Source of the DNA: Lachnospiraceae bacterium
GTDB lineage: Bacteria; Bacillota; Clostridia; Lachnospirales; Lachnospiraceae
Direction: 5' to 3'
DNA: 64,000 nucleotides
Assembly (NCBI GenBank): GCA_022510725.1
Contig: JAFLSW010000003.1
Coordinates: 1 to 64,000 of the forward strand
Shown here: positions 24,517-33,243 of the stretch, one piece after another
Layout: each line of letters begins with the position of its first letter
Numbering within the stretch: position 1 is the first letter of the stretch
Position numbers and translations under genes: made by a program
Notes under the pieces: model-generated
The model's input: the letters and a program-made list of their open reading frames with translations, nothing else
Databases searched by the model: none
Told to the model about the DNA's origin: nothing

Positions 24517-26139
24517 ATGGTTACCATAAAAGGAAAATCCATATCGCCAGGCATTGCCATAGGCACCATACAGAAAATTTCAAAAGCCTCCTCTTCTGTG
24601 GCCAGAACAACTGTTACCGATCCGGAAGCAGAAGTAAAACGATTTGAGGCAGCTTTGGCAGAGGCAGAAGCGCAATTGGCTGCTCTTTACAAAAAAGCAC
24701 AAAAAGAAGTGGGGGAATCAGAAGCTGCCATTTTTGAAGTACATGGCATGCTCTTAAAAGACCCGGATCTGACGGAAAAAGTAAAAGATGTGATCCGCAC
24801 ACAGCAGGTGGTTAGTGAGTTTGCCCTATCCTCTGTAAAGACATCCATCCTAGAGCGCTTTTCTTCCATGGAGGATGCATATATGCGGGAACGGACTGCA
24901 GATATACAGGATATTATCTGCCGCCTTATGGATATATTGACCGGAAGCGGCAAAGATCAAATCTTGGATCGGCCTATGATCCTTATGGCAGAAGAGCTGA
25001 CTCCCAGCAACACATTGCAGATAGAGAGAAAAAATCTTTTAGCTTTGATAACCAGATTTGGCTCTTCTAATTCCCATGCTTCCATCCTTGCACGCATTAT
25101 GAATATCCCTGCCATTGCAAATGTAGATATTGATGATGACTGGAATGGCAAGACAGCAATCCTGGACGGATACACCGATACTTTGATCATCGAGCCTACC
25201 AAGCAGGTTTTATCCCAGATGAAGGCTCGTCAAAAAGAAGAGGAAAATGACCGGCGGACATTGCAGGCGTTCAAGGGAATAGAAAGCATAACCTCTGACG
25301 GACATAAGATCAACCTGTTTGCCAATATCGGAAGCACAGAAGATGTAGGATCCGCTTTGGAAAATGATGCGGAGGGCATCGGCCTTTTCAGAAGTGAATT
25401 TCTTTTTTTAAACCGTTCTACCCCTCCCTCTGAGGAAGAACAATTCCAGGCTTATAAAACAGTAGCGGAAAATATGGAAGGCAAAAAGGTCATTATCCGC
25501 ACTTTAGATCTAGGTGCAGATAAACAGGCCAACTATTTGCAGTTGGATAAAGAGGAAAATCCTGCCATGGGTTTTCGGGCTATTCGCATATCCTTAAGCA
25601 GACCGGAGCTTTTTAAAACTCAACTGCGCGCCATCTACCGGTCAAGCGCCTTTGGAAATATTGCCCTGATGTTTCCCATGATCATCTCTGTTGATGAAGT
25701 AAAACGCATTAAGGAGATTCTCTCAGAAGTGAAAGCAGACCTGGATAAACAAGGCATCTCTTATAAAGACATAGAGATCGGCATTATGGTGGAAACGCCG
25801 GCGGCAGTGATACTTTCCCGGGAACTGGCAGAGGAAGTGGATTTTCTTAGCATCGGTTCTAATGATCTGACCCAATACGCACTGGCCATGGACCGGCAGA
25901 ATCCTTATTTGGACGCTTTTTATGACCCTCATCATCCCGCTGTTTTGAAGATGATCGAACTGGTGGTGCAAAACGCGCATAAGGTCGGCTGTCAAGTAGG
26001 AATATGCGGGGAACTGGCGGCAGATCTAAGCCTGACAGAAACCTTTCTGCGGATGGGTATTGACGAACTTTCCGTGGCTCCTGTGGGTATCTTGGGCCTA
26101 AGAAAAAAAATTCGGGAAACTTCGCTGAATTATGATTGA
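24517..26139 (+). CDS. ptsI: Phosphoenolpyruvate-protein phosphotransferase (PTS enzyme I)
   Basis: Transfers phosphate from PEP to HPr, the first step of PTS sugar uptake. The 540 residues comprise the N-terminal HPr-binding and phosphohistidine domains, with the active His187 in SSNSHASILAR, and the C-terminal PEP-binding barrel with GLFRSEFLF, the NPAMGFRAIR block, GSNDLTQY and the catalytic cysteine in GICGELA (near 497). It is about 30 residues shorter than many enzyme I proteins but nothing essential is missing. No ptsH is adjacent. Its stop codon overlaps the -35 box of the next gene. Confidence 0.95.
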   Translation: MVTIKGKSISPGIAIGTIQKISKASSSVARTTVTDPEAEVKRFEAALAEAEAQLAALYKKAQKEVGESEAAIFEVHGMLLKDPDLTEKVKDVIRTQQVVSEFALSSVKTSILERFSSMEDAYMRERTADIQDIICRLMDILTGSGKDQILDRPMILMAEELTPSNTLQIERKNLLALITRFGSSNSHASILARIMNIPAIANVDIDDDWNGKTAILDGYTDTLIIEPTKQVLSQMKARQKEEENDRRTLQAFKGIESITSDGHKINLFANIGSTEDVGSALENDAEGIGLFRSEFLFLNRSTPPSEEEQFQAYKTVAENMEGKKVIIRTLDLGADKQANYLQLDKEENPAMGFRAIRISLSRPELFKTQLRAIYRSSAFGNIALMFPMIISVDEVKRIKEILSEVKADLDKQGISYKDIEIGIMVETPAAVILSRELAEEVDFLSIGSNDLTQYALAMDRQNPYLDAFYDPHHPAVLKMIELVVQNAHKVGCQVGICGELAADLSLTETFLRMGIDELSVAPVGILGLRKKIRETSLNYD

Positions 26140-26165
26140 CATGCCCTAGTTTTCCCCCTTATAAT
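26136..26165 (+). promoter_or_regulatory. HD-GYP gene promoter overlapping the ptsI stop codon
   Basis: TTGACA (26136-26141), 18 bases, TATAAT (26160-26165): consensus hexamers. The TGA of ptsI (26137-26139) lies inside the -35 box, and no terminator separates the two genes. Confidence 0.65.
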
Positions 26166-26198
26166 TTAAGTAACAGAAGGTAGAAATGGGGTGTTTCT

Positions 26199-27269
26199 AT
26201 GCACAAAGTTTTAATATCCAATTTGGAAAACGGTATGATTACCGGAGAAGATGTTTTTTCTACAGACGGGCAGTTGGTCGTTCCGAAAGGAGTTGCACTG
26301 ACGGAGAATTTGATTGCGCGTCTTTTTTCTTTTGATGTTATTTCCATACAGATCGAAGATGAAGTTCTGAAACCGGATACGCCGCAAAAAGAAGTTTCCT
26401 ATGCAGAAAAATTACAGTCCTCTCCCGATTTCGTAGCTTTTAAGGAAGAATTCGAAGAAAATATTGATAAACTGGAATTTTCCTTAAATGCATTGCTTGA
26501 AAAGAGCGATGACTTCAATCCTCAGGACATGATCAATGACACAATGGGGATGATCCAGAACAGAGAATCTCCCTCCGGCATTATGGACATGATCCTCAAT
26601 ATGCATGGTCATGATGATTGTACCTACGCACATTCTCTGAATGTTTCCTTGATCTGTAATATGTTTGCCAGATGGCTGCATTTCAGTCCTCAGGATCAGG
26701 AACTGGCAACGGCCTGCGGATTATTCCATGATGTGGGTAAGCTGGTTATTCCGGCCGATGTTTTGAAAAAGACCGACAAACTGACTGCAGCAGAATATAA
26801 GTTGATCCAGACACATCCTTTGGAATCCTACAAAATGTTGTCCCAGCTGGATCTTCCTGATGAGGTGAAAAATGCCGCATTGATGCATCACGAGCGCTGC
26901 GACGGAAGCGGTTATCCTTATGGATTTACCTACGAAAAGATCAGCCGCTTTGCCAAGATCGTGGCCATTGCCGATGTATATGAAGCCATGACCAGCAGCC
27001 GGGCATATCGGAAGGCATTTACTCCTTTTGATGTGATCACTCTTTTTGAAAATGATGGCCTACAGAAGTATGACCCTACATTCCTGCTTCCTTTCTTAGA
27101 GAATGTGGTAAATACCTTTGTAAATCAGCAGGTACGCCTTTCCAACGGTGTGGAAGGAACGATCATTTATATCAATCCTGTTGCGTTGGCAAGGCCTACT
27201 ATCAAAGTCGGCGATAGATATTTAGACTTAAAAGAGCATAAGGATTTGAATATTAAAGAGCTTATATAA
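26199..27269 (+). CDS. HD-GYP domain protein (candidate c-di-GMP phosphodiesterase)
   Basis: 356 residues. The N-terminal about 130 residues are variable, starting with a small beta-rich segment (GMITGEDVFSTDGQLVVPKG). The HD-GYP domain (about 135-300) contains FHDVGK, HHERCDGSGYPYG and the ADVYEAMTS block. The intact HD and GYP motifs support hydrolysis of cyclic di-GMP to GMP, as in the family. No diguanylate cyclase (GGDEF) gene is in the window. Its own strong promoter starts at the end of ptsI, and a terminator follows. Confidence 0.9.
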   Translation: MHKVLISNLENGMITGEDVFSTDGQLVVPKGVALTENLIARLFSFDVISIQIEDEVLKPDTPQKEVSYAEKLQSSPDFVAFKEEFEENIDKLEFSLNALLEKSDDFNPQDMINDTMGMIQNRESPSGIMDMILNMHGHDDCTYAHSLNVSLICNMFARWLHFSPQDQELATACGLFHDVGKLVIPADVLKKTDKLTAAEYKLIQTHPLESYKMLSQLDLPDEVKNAALMHHERCDGSGYPYGFTYEKISRFAKIVAIADVYEAMTSSRAYRKAFTPFDVITLFENDGLQKYDPTFLLPFLENVVNTFVNQQVRLSNGVEGTIIYINPVALARPTIKVGDRYLDLKEHKDLNIKELI

Positions 27270-27277
27270 TGTTAAAG

Positions 27278-27320
27278 GACTGTCGCACTAACATAAAAAT
27301 TAGCGCGACAGTCTCTTTTT
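27278..27320 (+). terminator. Intrinsic terminator after the HD-GYP gene
   Basis: GACTGTCGC and GCGACAGTC pair (with a further CTAA/TTAG beyond one mismatch), followed by TCTTTTT. Directly after the stop at 27269. Confidence 0.85.
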
Positions 27321-27360
27321 ATGCCCATCAATCAAGCAAGAGTACCATAGGAGGCAAATC

Positions 27361-28062
27361 ATGTCACTCATCCTTTTTATTATATATATCGTAGCTCTCA
27401 TATTGATGATCCGGACATTTATCAGATGTATGAAGCACAAATCAAAATGGCTAAAGCTGTTTGTGTCGGAGATTGCTTTTCTTCTGATATCTAACCGACT
27501 TATGGTGTATTATGACAGTCTGCCGGGGTATGGCTTTATGCCCGGCCTTACTTATTTGGGAGAGGTCCTGGCCTCTTATGTTGCCATGGTCGCCTATGCC
27601 ATTCTGCTGGCCCTTACGACTTTTATTAGGATACTGCTCTATTTGATCACAAAGAAAAAAGAAGGGAAAAATTATTTTCCCATGATTGCCATAGTCATTG
27701 CGCTGATCCTGCTGATTCCCGGAATATGCTATTTTGCCATGGATATGCAAGAAAATCTAAGCACCGCAAAGACGGATGCCGTGATCGTCGGTTACAAAGA
27801 TAATGAATACGGTTATGAACGGCCCATTGTCCGGTATCAGGTAAAAGGAAATACCTATGAGGCCATGATAGATGTGTTAAATGACAGGATCAAGACAAGC
27901 ACCATAGGCGATGAACTCCCGATCTGCTACGATAAGAAAAATCCCTCACAGCTTGTGTACCTAAGCAGCTATGAGATCATTTATGTTCCATGTCTTCTTA
28001 TCTCTATTGTTTTATTTTTCTTGGCAATCAGACAGTTTCGCCTTATGCGCCTACGCAAATAA
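27361..28062 (+). CDS. DUF3592-like membrane protein
   Basis: 233 residues with four to five predicted membrane helices (about 2-20, 35-52, 68-95, 103-123 and 212-228). Between the last two is an extracytoplasmic beta-rich domain (TDAVIVGYKDNEYG, RPIVRYQVKGNTYEA, IGDELPICYDKKNPSQ) typical of DUF3592 proteins, in which a short domain of unknown function sits between membrane helices. AGGAGG is 7 bases before the ATG. It stands between two terminators, so it is probably monocistronic. Function unknown. Confidence 0.75.
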   Translation: MSLILFIIYIVALILMIRTFIRCMKHKSKWLKLFVSEIAFLLISNRLMVYYDSLPGYGFMPGLTYLGEVLASYVAMVAYAILLALTTFIRILLYLITKKKEGKNYFPMIAIVIALILLIPGICYFAMDMQENLSTAKTDAVIVGYKDNEYGYERPIVRYQVKGNTYEAMIDVLNDRIKTSTIGDELPICYDKKNPSQLVYLSSYEIIYVPCLLISIVLFFLAIRQFRLMRLRK

Positions 28063-28091
28063 AAAACTTACGAACCATAAGGGTCCGTAAG
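28057..28091 (-). terminator. Intrinsic terminator of the tRNA operon
   Basis: On the minus strand a stem CTTACG(g)ACC / GGT(t)CGTAAG with a short loop is followed by TTTTTTATTT. It lies 15 bases after the tRNA-Gly 3' end and overlaps the end of the convergent DUF3592-like gene. Confidence 0.8.
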
Positions 28092-28105
28092 CTATTTATT
28101 CGGCA

Positions 28106-28176
28106 AGCGGGTGATGGGAATCGAACCCACGTATCCAGCTTGGAAGGCTGGTGTTCTACCATTGAACTACACCCGC
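28106..28176 (-). tRNA. tRNA-Gly (anticodon TCC)
   Basis: A full cloverleaf can be drawn: acceptor GCGGGTG/CACCCGC, D-arm GTTCAATGGTAGAAC, anticodon arm CCAGC-CTTCCAA-GCTGG with anticodon TCC, T-arm GTGGG-TTCGATT-CCCAT, and discriminator T. CCA is not encoded. Second gene of a two-tRNA transcript. Confidence 0.97.
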
Positions 28177-28180
28177 GCAG

Positions 28181-28253
<73 letters not shown>

Positions 28254-28270
28254 TTACCACATCTTTGCCT

Positions 28271-28299
28271 ATTTTACAAAACATCATATATATTGTCAA
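28271..28299 (-). promoter_or_regulatory. tRNA operon promoter
   Basis: Minus strand TTGACA (28294-28299), 17 bases, TAAAAT (28271-28276), with the transcription start expected about 10 bases before tRNA-Phe. It begins just after the stop of the upstream chemoreceptor gene. Confidence 0.8.
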
Positions 28300-28306
28300 G
28301 AAAAAC

Positions 28307-30187
28307 CTAAATCTTAAAGATGGATAATGCGTCATTTAACTGGTCAGCCAGATGCAACAGCCACTCGGAGGAAGTCTCCAGCCGATTTATGGTATTGGTC
28401 ATGTCCTGTGCGGCTTCCATTGTAGTATGGGAAGAAGCAGCCGTTTCTTCGGATATGGATGACAGATTGAAAACCACATCCCTGATGGCAGTACCGGAAC
28501 TGCTCAACACATCCATCTTCTCTTTAATGGAACCGATATTATCCAATGAGTTTTCTACACCCTGTGCAACATCGCTGTAATTTGCCTTTGTCTCTTCCAA
28601 CTTGGCCTGCTGATGATCCATATTGGTACGAACTTCTTCCATGATCTCAACCATCTTGTTGGATTCAGCCATAACTCCGGAAATAATCTTTTCAATCTCT
28701 TCCGCAGAATCATTAGACTGCTCTGCCAATCTGCTGATCTGCTCTGCAACAACGGCAAAGCCTCTTCCGGCCTCTCCCGCTCTGGCTGCTTCAATGCTGG
28801 CATTTAAGGAAAGCAGATCCGTTTCCTCTGCAATGGCCTGAATCATGGAAAGAGCAGAATGGATACCTTTGATCGATTCATTCATAATGCTGATCTGCTC
28901 TGCAACCTTGGTAACGGATTTCTTTGTATCTTCATTGGAGGAATTCAATTCCTTAATGATCGTTTCGGACGCTTCCTCTGCATCAGCCATCTGTTTTGCA
29001 TTTTGGGTCAGGGCATTTACTACATTGGTAATATAGTTGATCTGTTCGCTAATGCGTCCTACATTATCATTTGCCGTAGCAGTTCCTTCTGCCTGTGTAA
29101 CGGTTCCTTTGGAAATTTCCTCCACAGAGCTTAAAACTCCCGCTACCGTATGCTGGGTATCCTGGGCCATATCCGTCAGATTATTTGCGGACTGGATCAA
29201 TTCGTCCGTAGACTTCTTGATATTGTTAACAATCTTCCGAAGCTCTAATTGAAGCTGGACGGAACTGCTATAAATGTCTCCTAATTCATCGTTTTGTTTT
29301 AACAGCTTATCATCAGCCTTTTCTCCCAACTGACCTTGTATGATCTTGCTAAGGAACTCTCTTGTCTTGGTCATGGTCACTACCATTTTCTTGGAAAGGA
29401 ATATCATGATCACAGAGGCAATGATCATAAATACGAGAGAAAAGAGGATTGCCTTCAGCACCTGATCTTGAATCGTCTTTTTTGCAGAAGCACTTTCCAT
29501 AGCAGCCTCAATAGCACCGACAACGGTGCCGTCGGAGTTGACCAAAGGACAATAGTATACAAAATAGCTTCTGCCCTGAATCTCAAAGTCCTCTATAAAA
29601 ATATTATTTTCACCTGCTTCCAGCCGACTGTAAATATCTTCGTCAACAGCAGTACCTACTGCAATACCTCCTGTGGGTTTGCTGACAGTGGTAAGGAGAC
29701 GTCTGCCGTTAAAGCATAGGCTGACCTCAAATCCGGTCTGCTCCTTTAAAGCATTTAACAACTGATTTTTACCGGAGATCACCTGACCGCCTTTGCTCAC
29801 TCTGCCGCTGATATCCGTTGAATAATCACCTACATACAGATTGGTATAAGTCTCTTCTACGGAAATGGCAACAATGCTTAAGGACCTTTTCATATCATTT
29901 TCAATATTGTTCTTTAAAGATATGGTACTGAATGCGGTAATGATGATACTGATCAGAAGCATAGGAAGCAGGCAAAGTGCCACCAGCTTCCTGGAAAAGG
30001 TAAAGAAGCGTTTAGGCTCGTTACTTGCCGTCTTTTCTTTTTTCTTCTTTGTTTTTCCCGGCTCTTTTACCACCGGCGCAGTATGCAAAGAAGCCTCATC
30101 TACGGACATTTCATCCACAAATGCGGCATTCGCTTCCACTTCTCCTTTTGTCGATTTCACAGATTCCAATAATTCTTCCTTATCCAT
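28307..30187 (-). CDS. Methyl-accepting chemotaxis protein with single-Cache sensor
   Basis: 626 residues from the ATG at 30187 (GGGGG 6 bases upstream; the ORF track start is 31 codons further out). Order: an unusual charged cytoplasmic N-terminus (about 1-65, with a KKKKEK run), first helix (about 70-90), a periplasmic-side Cache-like domain (about 95-250), second helix (about 255-280), HAMP, then the signalling coiled coil with the hairpin tip [27 protein letters not shown]. Ligand unknown. No che or flagellar genes lie in the window. The long N-terminal extension is not usual for this family. Confidence 0.92.
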   Translation of the reverse strand: MDKEELLESVKSTKGEVEANAAFVDEMSVDEASLHTAPVVKEPGKTKKKKEKTASNEPKRFFTFSRKLVALCLLPMLLISIIITAFSTISLKNNIENDMKRSLSIVAISVEETYTNLYVGDYSTDISGRVSKGGQVISGKNQLLNALKEQTGFEVSLCFNGRRLLTTVSKPTGGIAVGTAVDEDIYSRLEAGENNIFIEDFEIQGRSYFVYYCPLVNSDGTVVGAIEAAMESASAKKTIQDQVLKAILFSLVFMIIASVIMIFLSKKMVVTMTKTREFLSKIIQGQLGEKADDKLLKQNDELGDIYSSSVQLQLELRKIVNNIKKSTDELIQSANNLTDMAQDTQHTVAGVLSSVEEISKGTVTQAEGTATANDNVGRISEQINYITNVVNALTQNAKQMADAEEASETIIKELNSSNEDTKKSVTKVAEQISIMNESIKGIHSALSMIQAIAEETDLLSLNASIEAARAGEAGRGFAVVAEQISRLAEQSNDSAEEIEKIISGVMAESNKMVEIMEEVRTNMDHQQAKLEETKANYSDVAQGVENSLDNIGSIKEKMDVLSSSGTAIRDVVFNLSSISEETAASSHTTMEAAQDMTNTINRLETSSEWLLHLADQLNDALSIFKI

Positions 30188-30283
30188 AAAGTACCCCCGT
30201 AATATTAAAAAGAAATACTCTTTCGCTGTAATAATCCGCCACAAAATATTGTAGCATAAAATCCCTCTATAGTTCAACAATTA

Positions 30284-31342
30284 TCACACTAACATAGAGG
30301 CAATTTTTAAAGTTATTTCCGACACTTTATTTTCCTTTAGCCAGCTCTCATCATTCTTATCAAAAAGATAAAGCTTCCTGGCTGTGGCAATGCGGTTAAC
30401 CGTCTCAAAATAATTCATTAGCTGCCGGTAATCGCTTATCTCATCCAACACGCTGTGTCCGTATTCATCATACTCATGTTCACAGCTTGTAATGATCTGC
30501 ATGGCCAATTTCAACTCGCCGTTTACATCGCTGGCTTCCATTAGGATATCCGGTCTCTTTTTTAAAAATTTCAACAGATAATCCTTTGCTTCTGTCAGCT
30601 TCTTTTCCATGATCAACTGAGACAGGCACACTTTTACCTCAATGGTCTCTTTCTTTTCACCTACCATGCCCACCATGGATTCATGTACTTTTAGGCCATT
30701 GACAATAATATAGACCTTTAACAGAAATTCGGATATAAAACCGAAGACCCGTTTATGATAATCGTCATATCCTGCAAAATCCATTTCCGGCTCCATGGCA
30801 AAAAAGATCTGAAACAGCCAATCCACATAAGCATCAAAAAGTTCACTTTTACAGATGATCATGTTGCCAAAATAGGTTTTGTTTTCATGAACCAGCTTTT
30901 CATAAACCGGATAATAATCCGGGAAATCTCTCCTTATCACTTCTCCTGCCAGGATCAGGTCTTTTAAGTTATGATTTTCTCCGAAGCCATCATAATAAGC
31001 AGAACGGAGAGAAAGTGTTTTAGTGGTCATGATGTCATATTCGGACAGGATCTTGCGAATTTCCTCTTCCGTATAGACCTTTCCCAGGGAATTGATCAGA
31101 TACCTCCGATAGTGACAGCTCCCTTTAATATCCGCATCATGACAATTCTTTGCTGCCCAGTAAAGTCCGGTCAGCTCACTGTAATAACAATTCTTTTCTG
31201 AAATTTCATCTCCTGTATCGTCCCCCGGATAGCCCAGATCCGGTTTGCCCTTTTTACCCACATGCAAAGGAACATAGATGGGATCCTTCGGCGTTTCAAA
31301 GGCCTTATGGGTACACACAAAAATCTGTACTTTCATATCCAC
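30284..31342 (-). CDS. DUF4422 domain protein (capsule/cell-wall glycosyltransferase-like)
   Basis: 352 residues. The N-terminal domain (about 1-235) has the DUF4422 blocks: KVQIFVCTHK, YVPLHVGKKGK, NCYYSELTGLYWAAKN, CHYRRYL and FGNMIICKSELFDAY. This family is found in capsular and teichoic polysaccharide loci and is probably a glycosyltransferase, but activity is not established by sequence. The C-terminal about 110 residues are helical and unrelated to the core. GTG start at 31342 with AGGAGG at 6 bases. No other polysaccharide genes are adjacent. Confidence 0.85.
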   Translation of the reverse strand: MDMKVQIFVCTHKAFETPKDPIYVPLHVGKKGKPDLGYPGDDTGDEISEKNCYYSELTGLYWAAKNCHDADIKGSCHYRRYLINSLGKVYTEEEIRKILSEYDIMTTKTLSLRSAYYDGFGENHNLKDLILAGEVIRRDFPDYYPVYEKLVHENKTYFGNMIICKSELFDAYVDWLFQIFFAMEPEMDFAGYDDYHKRVFGFISEFLLKVYIIVNGLKVHESMVGMVGEKKETIEVKVCLSQLIMEKKLTEAKDYLLKFLKKRPDILMEASDVNGELKLAMQIITSCEHEYDEYGHSVLDEISDYRQLMNYFETVNRIATARKLYLFDKNDESWLKENKVSEITLKIASMLV

Positions 31343-31373
31343 ACTGATCCTCCTGCCGGTCTATGGCATCCCG

Positions 31374-32681
31374 TCATCCTTCCCCTAACAGGTAATTGAC
31401 AAACTGCTGTGCCGTTCTGCCGGAAATGCCGCCATGGCTTAATTCCCATTTATTGGCTTCCGCCTTGATCTCTTCATCCGGCATGGTAATGCCCGCTCTT
31501 CTTGCCAGACCAATGGCGATTTCATAATATTCTTTTGGGGTAGGCTTGGAGTAGCTGATGGTAACGCCAAACCGGCTTACCAATGAAAGCTTCTCCTCCA
31601 TGGTGTCGGAACGGTGCATTCCTTCGGAGAACTCCATGTCGTTGCGGTCTCTCCAGTTTTCTTTGATCAGATGCCGCCTGTTGGAGGTAGCATAGATCAG
31701 GATATTTTCCGGCTTGGTTTCCACGCCGCCCTCTATGACTGCTTTTAAAAATTTGTATTCTACCTCAAACTCTTCAAAGGACAGATCATCCATATAGATA
31801 ATAAATTTGTAATTGCGGTTTTTGATCTTGGCGATCACATTGGAAAGATCCTTAAACTGATGCTTATAGATCTCGATCATCCTTAAGCCCTGTTCATAAA
31901 ACTGATTGACAATGGCTTTGACGCTGGTGGACTTTCCTGTGCCGCTGTCGCCGAACAACAGCACATTGTTGGCTTTCCTTCCCTCCACAAAAGCCCTGGT
32001 GTTGGCGATCAGCTTTTTCTTTTGAATCTCATAGCCGATGAGATCAGTCAGCATAACCTTATCCATATTGTTGATGGCCTGGAAGGTAATATCTCCCTTT
32101 CCGTCGCCGCCGATAATGCGGAAGGCTTTGTTCAGACCAAACATGCCTACGCCGTAATCTCTATAAAAATTCGTTACATGCAGGAAAAATTCATTTTCAT
32201 CCCTGGCAGCACCAAGCTTCTTGCTTAAAGCCCGCACCTTCTCGCTCACATTCTGATTGTACATCAGCTCCGGTTTTCCGATGGCTTTATAATCCGACAA
32301 AACGGAAAAGCAATCCACGCCCAATGCACTTTGCAGTGGACTGAAATCATAGTGGAACAGATCCATAAAAGCTTTAAAGTCGTTCTTTGCAAATTGGTTG
32401 ACGCTTCCGTCCTTTGCCCCCGTCTTTTCGCAGGTAATACTGAAAGGATTCTCATCGGTAATGAGCAGATAAGTCAGATAATTGTGCCAGAGATTGTCAT
32501 CAAAGCCATAATCAGTGGCTGTTATAAGAATCCGTTTTACCTGCTGATATACTCTTGTCACCAGTTCATCCCGGTCAAAATTTCCGGTTCTGGCCTCACG
32601 ACAGATATCCCCCAGCTGGACCAGAATAGAATCCTGAGGCATGGTTCCATATAAGATCAATTTAGATATGATTCGATTCAT
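31374..32681 (-). CDS. DUF815 family AAA-type ATP-binding protein
   Basis: 435 residues. The N-terminal half (about 1-190) is family-specific. A P-loop ATPase domain follows, with Walker A GDSGTGKST (near 241), Walker B FIIYMDDLSFEEFE, a sensor region YATSNRRHLI and the arginine-containing LVSRFGVTISY. DUF815 proteins are widespread in Firmicutes and of unknown role. The gene is 17 bp after the XRE regulator gene and likely cotranscribed with it. Confidence 0.9.
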   Translation of the reverse strand: MNRIISKLILYGTMPQDSILVQLGDICREARTGNFDRDELVTRVYQQVKRILITATDYGFDDNLWHNYLTYLLITDENPFSITCEKTGAKDGSVNQFAKNDFKAFMDLFHYDFSPLQSALGVDCFSVLSDYKAIGKPELMYNQNVSEKVRALSKKLGAARDENEFFLHVTNFYRDYGVGMFGLNKAFRIIGGDGKGDITFQAINNMDKVMLTDLIGYEIQKKKLIANTRAFVEGRKANNVLLFGDSGTGKSTSVKAIVNQFYEQGLRMIEIYKHQFKDLSNVIAKIKNRNYKFIIYMDDLSFEEFEVEYKFLKAVIEGGVETKPENILIYATSNRRHLIKENWRDRNDMEFSEGMHRSDTMEEKLSLVSRFGVTISYSKPTPKEYYEIAIGLARRAGITMPDEEIKAEANKWELSHGGISGRTAQQFVNYLLGEG

Positions 32682-32698
32682 TTTTAGTTCCCTTTCTC

Positions 32699-33121
32699 TT
32701 ACTCCTCTATGATCTTTAACTTAATATCCTGAATGCTTTCTATAATGCTGTCCAAAACCTCTAAAATGCCCTTTAGCTTTTCGCGCTCCCCTGCATCGAT
32801 AACACCGTCCTGGATCACATCGATCAAAATCTTGGATAAAGAATCCATATCCTGGGCCGATCCCAGAAAGCGGAGCACCACCCTATCCAGACTCTCCGTG
32901 CCATGAGCAATGGGCTTTACAACCACATCATCCTTTAATAGGTAGTCAAGGCTAACCCCAAACATATTGCTTATGTAGATCAATTTGTCCGTCTCCGGCA
33001 GGGTCACGCCGGATTCCCATTTGGAAACAGCCTGTCTGCTCACATCCAATTTTTCCGCCAGACCTTCCTGAGACAATCTGGCTCCTGTTCTTAAACTTAA
33101 AATCTTCTCCGCAAAACTCAT
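32699..33121 (-). CDS. XRE-family helix-turn-helix regulator
   Basis: 140 residues. An N-terminal HTH_3 domain (about 5-60) has the recognition-helix block LDVSRQAVSKWESG. A linker and a C-terminal helical segment (about 85-140) rich in Leu, Ile, Asp and Glu follow, which could mediate dimerisation. Start at 33121 with GAGAGGA upstream, rather than the track's 33136. A 13-bp palindrome in its promoter suggests autoregulation. Probably controls itself and the following DUF815 gene. Confidence 0.88.
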   Translation of the reverse strand: MSFAEKILSLRTGARLSQEGLAEKLDVSRQAVSKWESGVTLPETDKLIYISNMFGVSLDYLLKDDVVVKPIAHGTESLDRVVLRFLGSAQDMDSLSKILIDVIQDGVIDAGEREKLKGILEVLDSIIESIQDIKLKIIEE

Positions 33122-33157
33122 ATTTCCTCTCCCCAATGATCTTCATTTTTCTTTTGT

Positions 33158-33209
33158 CAACTTAAAGTTGCATATGAATTTATCATAGCACAATCTGCAG
33201 AAAAATCAA
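33158..33209 (-). promoter_or_regulatory. XRE gene promoter with palindromic operator
   Basis: Minus strand TTGATT (33204-33209), 16 bases, TATGAT (33182-33187) with extended -10 TGC. The palindrome CAACTTTAAGTTG (33158-33170) lies about 10-20 bases after the predicted transcription start, a natural place for a repressor of the XRE type. Confidence 0.5.
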
Positions 33210-33243
33210 GAGATTCTTATTTGGAAATATCAGCCTTTTCCGG

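Noticed and set aside
28997-29252. Multiple plus-strand ORFs across the chemoreceptor gene
   Set aside because: All are antisense to a complete, well-recognised gene and lack translation signals.
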